This document shows, in pieces, positions 42,971-52,030 of a stretch of 64,000 bases of DNA (position 1 is its first letter; each line of letters begins with the position of its first letter). The notes beneath the pieces were generated by a model that saw only the letters and a program-made list of their open reading frames with translations, searched no databases and had not been told where the DNA came from. The position numbers were made by a program, and so were the translations under genes. Source of the DNA: Paraburkholderia graminis C4D1M (lineage in GTDB: Bacteria > Pseudomonadota > Gammaproteobacteria > Burkholderiales > Burkholderiaceae); the NCBI RefSeq assembly GCF_000172415.1, contig NZ_ABLD01000002.1, positions 62,001 through 126,000 of the forward strand, given 5' to 3'.

Positions 42971-43861
42971 ATGAGCCGTTCCGCCTCTTCGCGTCTGCAA
43001 GCGCCGTGGTTACTGATTGCACCGAGCCTGGTGCTGGCGCTTTTTATCATCAGCTATCCGATCTTCAACATCGTGTGGCAATCGCTGCATGAGGTATCGC
43101 GTTTCGGGGCGATTCGCGACTTCACGGGCTTGCAGAACTTCTATTCGATCTTCAGCGACCCGACGTTTCTCGCGGCCGCGCGCCGTACGATCGTGTGGAC
43201 CGTGTTCGTGGTCGGCGGCACAGTCGCCATTTCGGTGCCTGTTGCACTGGTGCTGAATCAGGACTTCTATGGGCGCGGCGTCGCGCGAACCATCGTCATG
43301 CTGCCGTGGTCGGTTTCCCTCACCATGACCGCGGTTGTCTGGCGCTGGGCGTTTAACGACGACTACGGCATGGTCAACGTCACGCTGCAACGCCTCGGCT
43401 TGATCGGCGGCCCGATTCATTGGCTCGCGACCCCGGAACTCGCGTTTCCCGTGGAAATCGCGGTGGGCATTCTCGTGTCGATCCCATTCACGGTGACGAT
43501 TCTGCTTGGCGGATTGTCCTCTGTGCCCGGCGACATTTACGAAGCGGCGCGCATCGACGGCGCGAGCGCGTGGCAGCAGTTTCGCAAGCTCACGCTGCCG
43601 TTGATGCGGCCGTTCATCAACATGGCCATTCTGTTGAACGTGATCTACGTGTTCAACTCGTTCCCGATCATCTGGGTCATGACGCAAGGCGGCCCGGATA
43701 ACAGCACGCATATTCTCGTCACGTATCTGTACGAACTCGGCTTCAGGCTCGGACGACCCGGCGAGGCCGCGGCCGTGTCGCTGATCATGCTCGTCATGCT
43801 GTTCGTTTTCTCGATGGCGTATTTGCGCATGCAGCCGGCGAAAGAAGGAGAACCGTCATGA
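42971..43861 (+). CDS. Sugar ABC transporter permease 1 (CUT1)
   Basis: A 296-residue permease with about six membrane helices. The cytoplasmic EAA loop reads E-A-A-R-I-D-G-A-S-A-W-Q-Q-F, the docking site for the ATPase at 39486-40562. It resembles MalF/UgpA-type subunits. The ATG at 42971 begins MSRSASSRLQ; the ribosome site is weak and partly masked by the hairpin just upstream. Its stop overlaps the next start (ATGA). Confidence 0.92.
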   Translation: MSRSASSRLQAPWLLIAPSLVLALFIISYPIFNIVWQSLHEVSRFGAIRDFTGLQNFYSIFSDPTFLAAARRTIVWTVFVVGGTVAISVPVALVLNQDFYGRGVARTIVMLPWSVSLTMTAVVWRWAFNDDYGMVNVTLQRLGLIGGPIHWLATPELAFPVEIAVGILVSIPFTVTILLGGLSSVPGDIYEAARIDGASAWQQFRKLTLPLMRPFINMAILLNVIYVFNSFPIIWVMTQGGPDNSTHILVTYLYELGFRLGRPGEAAAVSLIMLVMLFVFSMAYLRMQPAKEGEPS

Positions 43862-44709
43862 CGCTCAGCACGAAAACGAAACGCTCGCTGTGGTGCTGGC
43901 TCGCGTTGTCGCCGCTGGTGATCGTGGTGCTGTTCCCGTTTGCGGTGATGCTTTTCACCGCACTCAAACCGGCATCGGAGATTTTCGTTTATCCCGCGCG
44001 CTGGTTGCCGGTGCATTGGCAGTGGAGCAACTTCGCCGATATGTGGCAAGCGGCCAATTTCGGCGTGGCGCTGCGCAACAGTGCGGTTATCAGCTTGCTG
44101 TCGACATTGCTCGCACTCGCGGTGAGCTTGCCCGCCGCTTACGCATTAGCGCGCTTCCCCTTCCGTGGACGCGGACCGTATCGCCAGTTCCTGCTCGTCA
44201 CGCAGATGCTGTCGCCTATCCTGCTGGTCGTCGGGCTGTTCCGGCTTGCCGCGATGATCCCTTATGGCGACGGCAATCTTGTCGATTCGAAAATCGGCGT
44301 GATCGTTTCGTATGCGGCGTTCAATATCGCGTTCGCCGTATGGATGCTCTCTTCGTATTTTCAAACGGTGCCGCGCGATCTCGAGGAAGCGGCGTGGCTG
44401 GAAGGATGTGGACGAACGCGTGCCGTTTTCAAAGTGTTCCTGCCGCTTGCCGTGCCGGCGATTGTCGTCACCGCGATCTTCACGTTCATCAACGCGTGGA
44501 ATGAATTCGCCGTTGTGTATACGCTAATCCGCTCGCCGGAAAACAAAACGCTCACCGTGCAGGTCACCGACATGGTCGCCGGCAAGTATGTGGTCCAGTG
44601 GCATCTCGTGATGGCCGCGACGCTGTGCGCAACGCTACCGGTTTCGGTCGTGTTTGCGTGGTTGCAGCGGTATCTGGTGAAGGGCCTGGCTTTGGGGGCG
44701 GTGAAGTAG
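43858..44709 (+). CDS. Sugar ABC transporter permease 2 (CUT1)
   Basis: A 283-residue MalG/UgpE-like permease with six membrane helices and an EAA loop (E-E-A-A-W-L-E-G-C-G-R-T-R). It begins with ATGA overlap on permease 1, so production is coupled one to one. AAGGAGAACC precedes the ATG. It is the last gene of the binding protein/permease transcript; a hairpin follows. Confidence 0.92.
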   Translation: MTLSTKTKRSLWCWLALSPLVIVVLFPFAVMLFTALKPASEIFVYPARWLPVHWQWSNFADMWQAANFGVALRNSAVISLLSTLLALAVSLPAAYALARFPFRGRGPYRQFLLVTQMLSPILLVVGLFRLAAMIPYGDGNLVDSKIGVIVSYAAFNIAFAVWMLSSYFQTVPRDLEEAAWLEGCGRTRAVFKVFLPLAVPAIVVTAIFTFINAWNEFAVVYTLIRSPENKTLTVQVTDMVAGKYVVQWHLVMAATLCATLPVSVVFAWLQRYLVKGLALGAVK

Positions 44710-44721
44710 TACGTTTTTGCG

Positions 44722-44755
44722 GACCGCGCCGAGGTTTGCAATCTTCGGCGCGGTC
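44722..44755 (+). terminator. Candidate terminator of the sugar ABC operon
   Basis: GACCGCGCCGA and its exact inverse TCGGCGCGGTC form an 11-bp stem with a 12-base loop, 12 bases after the last permease stop. There is no T-run after it, so its strength as an intrinsic terminator is uncertain. Confidence 0.55.
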
Positions 44756-44824
44756 ATGGTGATGCTGGTGGCCATGGCGGTCAGCGCGTGTTTCGCTGAG
44801 CCCGCTTGCCGTTATTCCTTGTGC

Positions 44825-45118
44825 TTATTCCGCGCCGCGCACAATGCGCAGATCGCGTTCTACTGCGTCGCCCAAAGCGTCGAGCGCTTTCTTGTAGTCG
44901 TCGCGTGAATACGCTGCGACTGCATCTTCATACGACGGAAACTCGATCACCACCGTCCGCTCCTTCAAGCCCTGTTCATGAACTTCGTCCGCGACGCCGC
45001 GCACGAGGAACTTGCCGCCCGCAGCCGCTACTGCCGGCCCGGCCAACTGACCGTAGGCGGCCAGCTTCGACGGATCGTTGATCTTGCGATACGTGGTGAC
45101 CCAATACCCCTTGCTCAT
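44825..45118 (-). CDS. DUF1330 family protein
   Basis: A 97-residue dimeric alpha/beta-barrel-type protein of DUF1330. It has the opening K-G-Y-W-V-T-T-Y-R, G-G-K-F-L-V-R-G and the E-F-P-S-Y-E-D-A-V-A-A-Y-S segment near the middle. The function of the family is not established. The ATG at 45118 follows GAGGAG; the frame is open to 45145. It stands alone, facing the sugar ABC operon end. Confidence 0.88.
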   Translation of the reverse strand: MSKGYWVTTYRKINDPSKLAAYGQLAGPAVAAAGGKFLVRGVADEVHEQGLKERTVVIEFPSYEDAVAAYSRDDYKKALDALGDAVERDLRIVRGAE

Positions 45119-45470
45119 TTGACGCTCCTCGTTAGTGACGGTCATGAATGCAGGAGCGTAACAGAGAACGCCCCGGAGAATACGCGGCGGCCAGTCATGG
45201 CCCTATTGCGCAAACGACTATCGGCGCGGCGGGCCGATCCGAATGTTTGCCCTGCGAATCGCGCCACATGTCCGAAAAAGATGGCCCAAAAAGTTGAACC
45301 ACGGCGCATGACAAACGGCCAACTTGTATGGAAACTCTTTCCTGCGATCCACGCGACGCGTCGATGGCTGGCCGCTCGTGTTTGAAACGCAGCGACCGCT
45401 GTTCGCGGTAAGGCAACGAGTCGTCGTTTATCATGAACCTGTGCCTTTCGATGAAGATTCAGTTTTAGAT
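45119..45470. other. Intergenic region without recognised gene
   Basis: About 350 bases separate the DUF1330 gene and the Pro/Gln-rich gene, read in opposite directions. It should hold both promoters. Frames open through the region lack ribosome sites and conserved features. I see no strong repeat or operator. Confidence 0.4.
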
Positions 45471-46265
45471 ATGACCAATACCGGAAAGACGTTGATCATC
45501 GGCCTTGTGCTGGCTGACCTGGTGATCTGCGCCTATTTGCTCTATCCGCGCGAGGAAAAGAAGTCGGCTGCCGCGCCCGAGGCCGCGCTGACCGCGCCCG
45601 AGATTACCGATTCGCGACCTGCCGAGACCCACGTGATTGCGGGCAGCATTGCTCGCCCGGCGTCGCCGGAGACATCGGCGAAGGCTAACAGCAACACGCC
45701 TGGCGGCACGAAGGTGAGCCGCATGGACGTGCGGCCGTCGCCGGCTCCGACCCCGACCGTTGCGCCGCAGCCTGCGCTGCCGGCGGCACCGGCGTTGCAG
45801 GGCGTTCCAAACACCAGCGTCGCGAACGTGCCCGCGGCGGACATGCAAACGCAGGCGCAGCTCCCGCAGGTTCAGCAACCGACGCAGCCGATACAGCAGC
45901 AACCGGTGCAAGCGCAGCAACCCGTGCAAGCGCAGCAGCAGATGCAACCACCACAGCCGCAACAACCGCAACACGCAAACAACACCAGATCGAAAACCGC
46001 GCAGCGCGGTGCCGAAGATTCGCGTGGTCATGATGACCTGCGCCGCCGCGGTTCAAGCGACGTTGGTGCGTTGATGACGGAACTGCTCGTGCGCGAGTCG
46101 GCGAAACTCGATCCGTCATTGCCCCCGCCGCCGCCGACCGCTCCGGTCGAACTCAATCGCCGCAGTTCGAACCCGGTCGCGGACGCGATGACCGATCAAC
46201 TGGTCAAGGAGTCGGCACGAGTTGCGCCCGCGTCCGGCGCGCAAAAGCAGCCGGGCACGCAGTAG
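45471..46265 (+). CDS. Single-span membrane protein with Pro/Gln-rich tail, unknown function
   Basis: A 264-residue protein with one N-terminal membrane helix (TLIIGLVLADLVICAYLLY). A long low-complexity segment rich in Pro, Ala and Gln follows, with repeats such as QQPVQAQQPVQAQQ. The end has two short related helices: L-M-T-E-L-L-V-R-E-S-A-K and A-M-T-D-Q-L-V-K-E-S-A-R. The repeated D/E-L-V-[RK]-E-S-A-[KR] unit may be a binding or docking motif. I do not recognise a family. The ATG at 45471 opens MTNTGKTL; the frame is open further upstream, with a poor start. Confidence 0.65.
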   Translation: MTNTGKTLIIGLVLADLVICAYLLYPREEKKSAAAPEAALTAPEITDSRPAETHVIAGSIARPASPETSAKANSNTPGGTKVSRMDVRPSPAPTPTVAPQPALPAAPALQGVPNTSVANVPAADMQTQAQLPQVQQPTQPIQQQPVQAQQPVQAQQQMQPPQPQQPQHANNTRSKTAQRGAEDSRGHDDLRRRGSSDVGALMTELLVRESAKLDPSLPPPPPTAPVELNRRSSNPVADAMTDQLVKESARVAPASGAQKQPGTQ

Positions 46266-46294
46266 ACGCGGAGCGCGTTGTGCGCTCGCGCGTC

Positions 46295-46335
46295 TGGATG
46301 GAATCGGCAGATATGCGTTCTCCCGATTCCATCCA
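46295..46335. terminator. Bidirectional hairpin between convergent genes
   Basis: TGGATGGAATCGG and its exact inverse CCGATTCCATCCA form a 13-bp stem around a 15-base loop, lying between the Pro/Gln-rich gene and the convergent MFS gene. Flanking GC-rich sequence (CGCGCGTC and CTCGCGCC) may extend it with mismatches. Position supports a shared terminator, though no T-run is present. Confidence 0.6.
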
Positions 46336-46426
46336 CTCGCGCCCACACGCATCGAGCGCCACCACAACTCCGCAATACCGCAACGGCGAACTGCCCACAT
46401 GCCAGTGGTTGTCGCCGCGCTACCGC

Positions 46427-47785
46427 TTACGCAGCCGCATCATCGACAATCGGTTCGCGAGCCATGAACCAGTAGAAGAGCGCCGCGCACCCCGCAATCG
46501 CGCCGCCTGAAATAAACGCCAGCGCATACGAGCCGGTGCGGTCGACAATAAATCCCGCGACGACCGGCGAAAACGCACCGCCGAAATAACCGCCGAAGTT
46601 CTGGATCGCGCTGACGGAGGCGATCATCGACGAAGGCGCGATGTCCGCCGCGAGCGCCCAGGCGGAACCCACCACGGCCGCAATGAACGCAAGTCCGACG
46701 GTGAAGAGTGCAAGCGTCACGTTCAATGTATGGCTAAACGGCAACGCAATCGCGCATACAGCGGCGCCCACCGCGCAGCATGCAATCAACAGACGCTTTG
46801 CAGCGATCGGCGAAGCGATCTCGCGGTCGACCATCTTCTTCGCCAGATAGCCGATGGCAATCTCGCCCAGCGCGCCGCCTGCCCACGGAATACCCGCATA
46901 CACGCCAAGCTGTGCGAACGAAATATGAAAGCGGTCGAGTAGATAGAGCGGCAAGAACACGAGGAAAATATTCCACAGCCAGATCGTGCAGAAGTAGCCG
47001 AGAATCATGCCCCACACGCTGCGTCGCGCGAATAGCGAACGCCACCGTAGCGACGAATTGGCGAGCGAGCGTTCATGCCCGCCGCCGCCCGCCTCGATGT
47101 ACTCCCGTTCATCTTTCGAAAGACGCTTGCTGTCCACGGGGTTGCGATACAGCATCAGGAACAGCAACGCGAAGGCAACACCAACCGCGCCTGTCACATG
47201 AAAGAGCGAGCGCCAGCCGAATGCGACCATCAACGCGACGAGTACAGCCGGTGCAATGGCCGGTCCCCATTTCGAAGACGAGTCCCACACGCCCGTCGCG
47301 AATCCGCGCTCCTTCGCGGGAAACCATGCAGCGGTAATTTTCGCGGATGTCGGCCAGCACGGCGCCTCGCCGACCGCGAGCAACGCGCGCATCACCAGTA
47401 GCCCCGAAATGGAACCGACCACGCCAGTGAGCCATGTGGCGACGCTCCACCAGATCATCGCGAGTGCATAAGCGCGCTTTGCGCCGAAGCGGTCGATCAC
47501 CCAGCCGGCCGGCAATTGCATGACCGCATAGGTCCACGCAAACACACTGCCGAGCAGGCCGATTTGCGTGCGAGTCAGTCCGAGTTCGGCAATCATGCCC
47601 GGCGCCGCAATCGAAAGACTCGCGCGGTCCATGTAGTTGATAATCCCGCCGATCAGCAGCCAGATAAGCACATGCCAGCGGAAATTGAGGCGAGCGGGCC
47701 GCACTGCGGCGGCCGTGAGCGAACCAGTGGGCTTGTCCAAAATCGTGTCTCCGTCCAGATGGCCATGAACGTTGATAAAGGCCAT
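46427..47785 (-). CDS. MFS transporter, anion:cation symporter type
   Basis: A transporter of about 452 residues with 12 membrane segments. The opening N-Y-M-D-R-A-S-L-S-I-A-A-P and the D-R-F-G-A-K-R loop are ACS-family features (hexuronate/galactonate/organic-acid importers). The start is uncertain: ATG at 47785 (MAFINVHG) has no ribosome site, while a TTG at 47740 follows GGAGACACG. It is divergent from a LysR gene that probably controls it. The next genes encode a CoA-transferase and a crotonase-fold enzyme, so the imported compound is likely activated to its CoA ester. Confidence 0.87.
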   Translation of the reverse strand: MAFINVHGHLDGDTILDKPTGSLTAAAVRPARLNFRWHVLIWLLIGGIINYMDRASLSIAAPGMIAELGLTRTQIGLLGSVFAWTYAVMQLPAGWVIDRFGAKRAYALAMIWWSVATWLTGVVGSISGLLVMRALLAVGEAPCWPTSAKITAAWFPAKERGFATGVWDSSSKWGPAIAPAVLVALMVAFGWRSLFHVTGAVGVAFALLFLMLYRNPVDSKRLSKDEREYIEAGGGGHERSLANSSLRWRSLFARRSVWGMILGYFCTIWLWNIFLVFLPLYLLDRFHISFAQLGVYAGIPWAGGALGEIAIGYLAKKMVDREIASPIAAKRLLIACCAVGAAVCAIALPFSHTLNVTLALFTVGLAFIAAVVGSAWALAADIAPSSMIASVSAIQNFGGYFGGAFSPVVAGFIVDRTGSYALAFISGGAIAGCAALFYWFMAREPIVDDAAA

Positions 47786-47990
47786 TCGTCGTTGTCGATA
47801 TGCATCGTGCCGCAGAGCGCGGCACTTGTATGCAGGTGCTGAAGGACAAGTGTACGGATGCAGGCGCGAGAGCTCCAATGTCGAAACCGCATGCCGTGAT
47901 AGCGTTTTCGTTATTGCCGCGGTTCGCGGCGCACTAAACTAGCGGGCGGCGCATGCGCCGATTCATCGTTGAATACCCATTGGAGACCAA

Positions 47991-48878
47991 GTGAAATTCG
48001 ACACGACAACTGTCCGGCTGATCCTTGCCATTGCGGAAGAAGGCAGCATCTCGCGCGCCGCGGACAAGCTGAACCTGGCAGTCGCGGCGGCATCGCGGCG
48101 CGTGTCGGATCTCGAAGAGCAACTCGGCGCGAAGCTCTTCCAACGCGTGCCGCACGGCGCGGAAATCACCGAGTCGGGCGCGAAGCTGATCGAGTACGTT
48201 CGGCAGATCGACAACCTGATTGATCGCATGGAAGGCGATGCACAGGCGCTCAATCATGGGCTCGAAGGGCGCATCATCATCGGTGCGCCGAAGGCAGTCG
48301 TCATTCAGTTTCTGGCGCGTGAAATCGCCGGGATTCAGCGCAAGTATCCGCGCATCGCGCTGAAAATCGTCGAGGAAAACAGCAAGATCGTGCAGCAACT
48401 GCTGCGCGACAAAGTGATCGATGTCGGCATCTACGAGAAGAAAAGCGGCTTTCTCGATCTGGACAAATGCGCGTATCGAGAAGATCGCCTCGTGCTGGTT
48501 TATAGCCGCGCGCATTTTGAATTCGGCAATGGACCAGTGGGCATCGACGATGTTCTCGATCTTCCCATTGTGAGCCTCGGCAAGGGCTCGGCCGTGCTGT
48601 CCGCCGTGGAGCGCGCGTATCGCAGCCGCGGCCGGCTGTTTCCGGACAACCTGACCGTCAACGGCTTCGACACCATGCTCGCGATGGTGCGCCACGGCTT
48701 AGGCGTCGGCTTCATGCCGCCCGATGTGTTGCAGAGCTTTCATCCCGAGGCATCGCTCGCATCGGTCGAACTCGACGGAGACTGGTCGCGGCGCAGTTAC
48801 GTGCTGTCCTGCGTCGAAGGGCACGCGCAGGAGCAAACGCTGCGCAACGTCGTCGCGGAGTTGCTGGCGGGTGCCTAG
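47991..48878 (+). CDS. LysR-family transcriptional regulator
   Basis: A 295-residue LysR regulator. The HTH (SISRAADKLNLAVAAASRRV) is followed by the usual linker helix and a two-lobe effector domain (I-I-I-G-A-P-K-A-V-V-I-Q-F-L). The start is a GTG behind TTGGAGA. It faces the MFS gene across a 205-base gap and precedes the CoA-transferase/crotonase pair, making it the probable activator of this small organic-acid pathway. Confidence 0.9.
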   Translation: MKFDTTTVRLILAIAEEGSISRAADKLNLAVAAASRRVSDLEEQLGAKLFQRVPHGAEITESGAKLIEYVRQIDNLIDRMEGDAQALNHGLEGRIIIGAPKAVVIQFLAREIAGIQRKYPRIALKIVEENSKIVQQLLRDKVIDVGIYEKKSGFLDLDKCAYREDRLVLVYSRAHFEFGNGPVGIDDVLDLPIVSLGKGSAVLSAVERAYRSRGRLFPDNLTVNGFDTMLAMVRHGLGVGFMPPDVLQSFHPEASLASVELDGDWSRRSYVLSCVEGHAQEQTLRNVVAELLAGA

Positions 48879-49024
48879 CAGTCTAGCGGTCTAGCTGGAG
48901 CACACACGCGCGACGGTTTCGCGATCCGCGAAACCAGCCATGACGTAGCGATTCTTGCGGCAACGCTTCTGCCCGGCGACAGTGGAGTCACAACATGACT
49001 CACCGACCGAGGAGGAAGCCCGAC

Positions 49025-50191
49025 ATGACGCAATCTACGCATCTACCGCTGCAAGGCATACGCGTGCTCGACGTGAGCCAGGTCATGGCGGGGCCGTTCG
49101 CCTGCATGATGCTGGCCGACCTCGGCGCGGACGTCATCAAGGTCGAGCCGCCCGAGGGCGACCAGACGCGCAGTTCGATGGGCTTCAAGATGAAAGGCCC
49201 CGACAGCATGGGTTTTCTCAACCTCAACCGCAATAAGCGCTCCGTCACGCTCGATCTGAAAAGCGACGAAGGGCGCGAGATGTTCTACAAGCTCGCGAAA
49301 ACCGCGGACGTCATCGTCGAGAACTATCGGCCCGGCGTCGTGCAGCGTTTGCGGATCGATTACGAGTCCATCAAGGCGATCAATCCAAAGATCGTCTATG
49401 TGAGCATTTCCGGCTTTGGGCAAAGCGGGCCGTGGGCGTCGCGGCCCGGCTTCGATCTGATGGCGCAGGCCATGTCGGGCGTGATGAGCGTGACGGGCTA
49501 CAAAGGCGGCAAGCCCGTGAAAGCCGGCGTTCCGGTCGCGGATATAGGCTGTGCGATGTTCGCGGTGTTCGGTCTGCTGTCGGCGTATATCGGCGCGCAG
49601 CGAAGCGGTGAAGGCCAGCATATCGACGCGTCGCTGTTCGATTCGATCATGGCCTTCTCGATCTGGGACATGTCCGACTATTGGGGCACCGGCGTCCCGC
49701 CGACACCGCTCGGCACGAGCAACAAGATGAGTGCACCGTACCAGGCCGTGAAGGCGCGCGACGGTTACTTCGTGATGGGCGCAACCAACCAGAAGCTATG
49801 GACCCGGCTGTGCGAAACGCTGGATCGTCGCGATCTGATCAATCACGCGGATTACGCGAGCGTGTCGCTGCGACTGAAAAATCGCGAGGCGATGATCGAA
49901 GTGCTGGAACAGGAGTTCGGCAAACGGGACAGCGCCGAGTGGGTCGATCTGCTGCTGGCGGCCGGCATTCCAGCGGGACCGATTCTTTCGTATCCCGAAG
50001 CATTTGCCAGCGAGCACGCGCGGCATCGCAACATGTGCATGGAGATCGACCACCCGAACGAGGGCAAGGTCAAGAACATCGGCTTTCCGGTCAAACTGCT
50101 CGGCACGCCGCCGACCGTGCGCCGCCATCCGCCGCTGCTCGGCGAGCACAACGACGAGATCTTCGCCGAAATCAACGGAGCCGCGTCATGA
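49025..50191 (+). CDS. CoA-transferase family III (CaiB/BaiF type)
   Basis: A 388-residue class III CoA-transferase that moves CoA between carboxylic acids. It shows the family opening I-R-V-L-D-V-S-Q-V-M-A-G-P-F, the G-A-D-V-I-K-V-E-P-P-E-G-D segment, N-R-N-K-R-S-V-T-L-D-L-K and the catalytic aspartate in G-Q-H-I-D-A-S-L-F-D. The ATG at 49025 follows GAGGAGG; an ATG at 48995 is possible. Its end overlaps the next gene (ATGA). The acid substrate is unknown, but an MFS acid importer and LysR regulator are adjacent. Confidence 0.92.
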   Translation: MTQSTHLPLQGIRVLDVSQVMAGPFACMMLADLGADVIKVEPPEGDQTRSSMGFKMKGPDSMGFLNLNRNKRSVTLDLKSDEGREMFYKLAKTADVIVENYRPGVVQRLRIDYESIKAINPKIVYVSISGFGQSGPWASRPGFDLMAQAMSGVMSVTGYKGGKPVKAGVPVADIGCAMFAVFGLLSAYIGAQRSGEGQHIDASLFDSIMAFSIWDMSDYWGTGVPPTPLGTSNKMSAPYQAVKARDGYFVMGATNQKLWTRLCETLDRRDLINHADYASVSLRLKNREAMIEVLEQEFGKRDSAEWVDLLLAAGIPAGPILSYPEAFASEHARHRNMCMEIDHPNEGKVKNIGFPVKLLGTPPTVRRHPPLLGEHNDEIFAEINGAAS

Positions 50192-50943
50192 GCGAACCGG
50201 TTCGTCTGACCGTTCACGCTTCGGGCGCGGCGGAAATCCTCATAGACAGACCCGAGCGGCACAACGCGATGACGCTCGACATGTACGAGTCGCTGCTTGC
50301 GCTCATCGCGCAATGCGAAGCGAACGACGACGTGCACTGCATTCTGCTGCGCGGCGCAGGCGGCAAGTCGTTCATTTCCGGCACGGACATCGGCTATTTC
50401 AAGGACTTCCGCGATGGCCGCGATGGGCTCGCATACGAAGCGTTCGTCGAGCGCGTGATCGACACTATCGAGCGAATTACCATGCCGACCATTGCGGTGA
50501 TAGACGGCTGGGCGGTGGGCGGCGGTCTCGCGCTCGCGACGGCCTGCGATTTTCGCGTCTGCACCGACGCTTCGCGCTTCGGCGCGCCGATTGCGAAGAC
50601 GTTGTCGAACACGCTGTCGTCGCGCAATATCGCGCGGCTTCAGGCAGCCTTCGGCACACCGCGCGTGAAGAAGATGCTGATGCTCGCCGACTATCTGAGC
50701 GCCGACGAAGCGCTCGCGTGCGGATACGTGCACGAAATCTGCGGGCGAGACGCATTGCAGGAAGCGGCGCACTCGCTCGCGCAACGTTTGATTGCGCTTT
50801 CGCCCGTCACGCAGCACGCGGTGAAAGAAAGCTTGCGCCGCATCGTGATCGATCAGCGGCTCGACGACGAGGATCTGATCGAAAGCGTCTACGGCAGCAG
50901 CCGTTTCAGGGAAGCGGTCGCGGCGTTCACGTCGAAGTCATGA
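50188..50943 (+). CDS. Crotonase-fold enzyme (enoyl-CoA hydratase/isomerase family)
   Basis: A 251-residue crotonase-fold protein. The oxyanion-hole motifs are present (S-F-I-S-G-T-D-I and G-W-A-V-G-G-G-L-A-L). The two glutamates that hydrate enoyl-CoA in the classic enzyme are not conserved. The region reads F-G-A-P-I-A-K-T-L where G-Q-P-E is expected, and the second position is also lost. It may be an isomerase, hydrolase or decarboxylase of the superfamily rather than a hydratase. Translation starts at ATGA overlap with the CoA-transferase, which supplies its CoA-ester substrate. A strong terminator follows. Confidence 0.87.
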   Translation: MSEPVRLTVHASGAAEILIDRPERHNAMTLDMYESLLALIAQCEANDDVHCILLRGAGGKSFISGTDIGYFKDFRDGRDGLAYEAFVERVIDTIERITMPTIAVIDGWAVGGGLALATACDFRVCTDASRFGAPIAKTLSNTLSSRNIARLQAAFGTPRVKKMLMLADYLSADEALACGYVHEICGRDALQEAAHSLAQRLIALSPVTQHAVKESLRRIVIDQRLDDEDLIESVYGSSRFREAVAAFTSKS

Positions 50944-50990
50944 CGGCGTAGCCGCAGTCGCGATACCTTCGCATAAGAGACTCGCTCGAG

Positions 50991-51015
50991 GCGCCGCAAC
51001 AGCGGCGCTTTTTTT
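50991..51015 (+). terminator. Intrinsic terminator after CoA-transferase/crotonase operon
   Basis: GCGCCGC, a four-base AACA loop, GCGGCGC and then seven T residues form a textbook Rho-independent terminator, about 50 bases after the crotonase stop. Confidence 0.92.
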
Positions 51016-51127
51016 ATGCCTTTGTTTCGCACGAGCGTCCACCGCGGCGGGCACGTGGCGTCACGCCAGGGTTTTCATCGACAAAAATTCCTGTTGCCAA
51101 ACTTTTTGATGTCGTAGTATCCGCATT

Positions 51128-51143
51128 GACAACATATGTTGTC
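51128..51143. promoter_or_regulatory. Perfect 16-bp palindrome upstream of glnH-like gene
   Basis: GACAACATATGTTGTC is a perfect palindrome, 72 bases before the binding-protein start. Together with the related site at 51168 it suggests a regulator operator, resembling TTGT/ACAA-type sites of GntR-family proteins. No GntR gene is adjacent. Confidence 0.65.
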
Positions 51144-51167
51144 GCTTATGCCGACGGAACACCGCAT

Positions 51168-51181
51168 GTTGTAGACACAAC
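51168..51181. promoter_or_regulatory. Second inverted repeat upstream of glnH-like gene
   Basis: GTTGTAGACACAAC has GTTGT and ACAAC arms with a four-base spacer, 24 bases after the first palindrome and 33 bases before the start codon. It shares the GTTGT/ACAAC core with the first site and may be a second operator. Confidence 0.55.
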
Positions 51182-51214
51182 GCGTGTTCATCGTCAATCA
51201 ATGCGGAGAAAATC

Positions 51215-51967
51215 ATGGTACGTCGCGTCTTCCTCATGTCCGTCGTTGCGGCCGCGCTATTCGGCAGCGCGCTCGCCCGCGCAGACACCAAAGAACTCGT
51301 GGTCGGCACGGACACGTCGTTCATGCCGTTCGAATTCAAGCAGGGCGACAAGTACGTCGGCTTCGACCTCGACCTGTGGGCCGAAATCGCGAAAGACCTG
51401 GGCTGGAAATACAAGGTCCAGCCGATGGATTTCAGCGGCCTCATTCCCGCGTTGCAGACGCAAAATATCGACGTCGCGCTGTCGGGCATGACGATCAAGG
51501 AGGAGCGCAGGAAAGCCATCGACTTCTCCGACCCGTACTACGACAGCGGCCTCGCCGCGATGGTCCAAAGCGGCAACACGAGCATCCGGTCCATCGACGA
51601 TCTGAACGGCAAGGTGATCGCGGCGAAAACAGGCACGGCCACCATCGACTGGATCAAGGCGCATCTGAAGCCGAAGGAAATCCGCCAGTTCCCGAACATC
51701 GACCAGGCGTACCTCGCGCTCGAAGCGGGCCGCGTCGACGCCGCGATGCACGACACGCCCAACGTGCTGTATTTCGCGAGCACGGCCGGTAAAGGCAAGG
51801 TCAAGGTCGCCGGCACGCCGGTGAGCGGCGACAAGTACGGCATCGGCTTTCCGAAGGGCAGTCCGCTCGTGGCGAGCGTCAACGCGGAACTCGCGAAGAT
51901 GAAGGCCGACGGCCGCTATGCGACGCTCTACAAGAAGTGGTTCGGCTCCGAGCCGCCCAAATCGTAA
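51215..51967 (+). CDS. glnH: Polar amino acid ABC transporter binding protein, GlnH-like
   Basis: A 250-residue periplasmic binding protein with a signal peptide (MVRRVFLMSVVAAALFGSAL, cut near A-R-A-D-T). The family pattern V-G-T-D-T-S-F-M-P-F-E-F, G-F-D-L-D-L-W, the S-G-M-T-I-K-E-E-R segment and Y-G-I-G-F-P-K-G-S are all present. It matches GlnH closely, so glutamine is the best guess, although related members bind other polar amino acids. It leads the glnHPQ-type operon. Confidence 0.9.
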   Translation: MVRRVFLMSVVAAALFGSALARADTKELVVGTDTSFMPFEFKQGDKYVGFDLDLWAEIAKDLGWKYKVQPMDFSGLIPALQTQNIDVALSGMTIKEERRKAIDFSDPYYDSGLAAMVQSGNTSIRSIDDLNGKVIAAKTGTATIDWIKAHLKPKEIRQFPNIDQAYLALEAGRVDAAMHDTPNVLYFASTAGKGKVKVAGTPVSGDKYGIGFPKGSPLVASVNAELAKMKADGRYATLYKKWFGSEPPKS

Positions 51968-52030
51968 TCGTTGCGACGTCCCGTGCGGCAGTTCCCGCCG
52001 CGCGGCAGACGCACACCTAAGGAGCGGTTC

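Noticed and set aside
44717..44908. Short frame with a signal-peptide-like start after the sugar ABC operon
   Set aside because: It begins with TTG inside the terminator-like stem and overlaps the DUF1330 gene on the other strand; no ribosome site.
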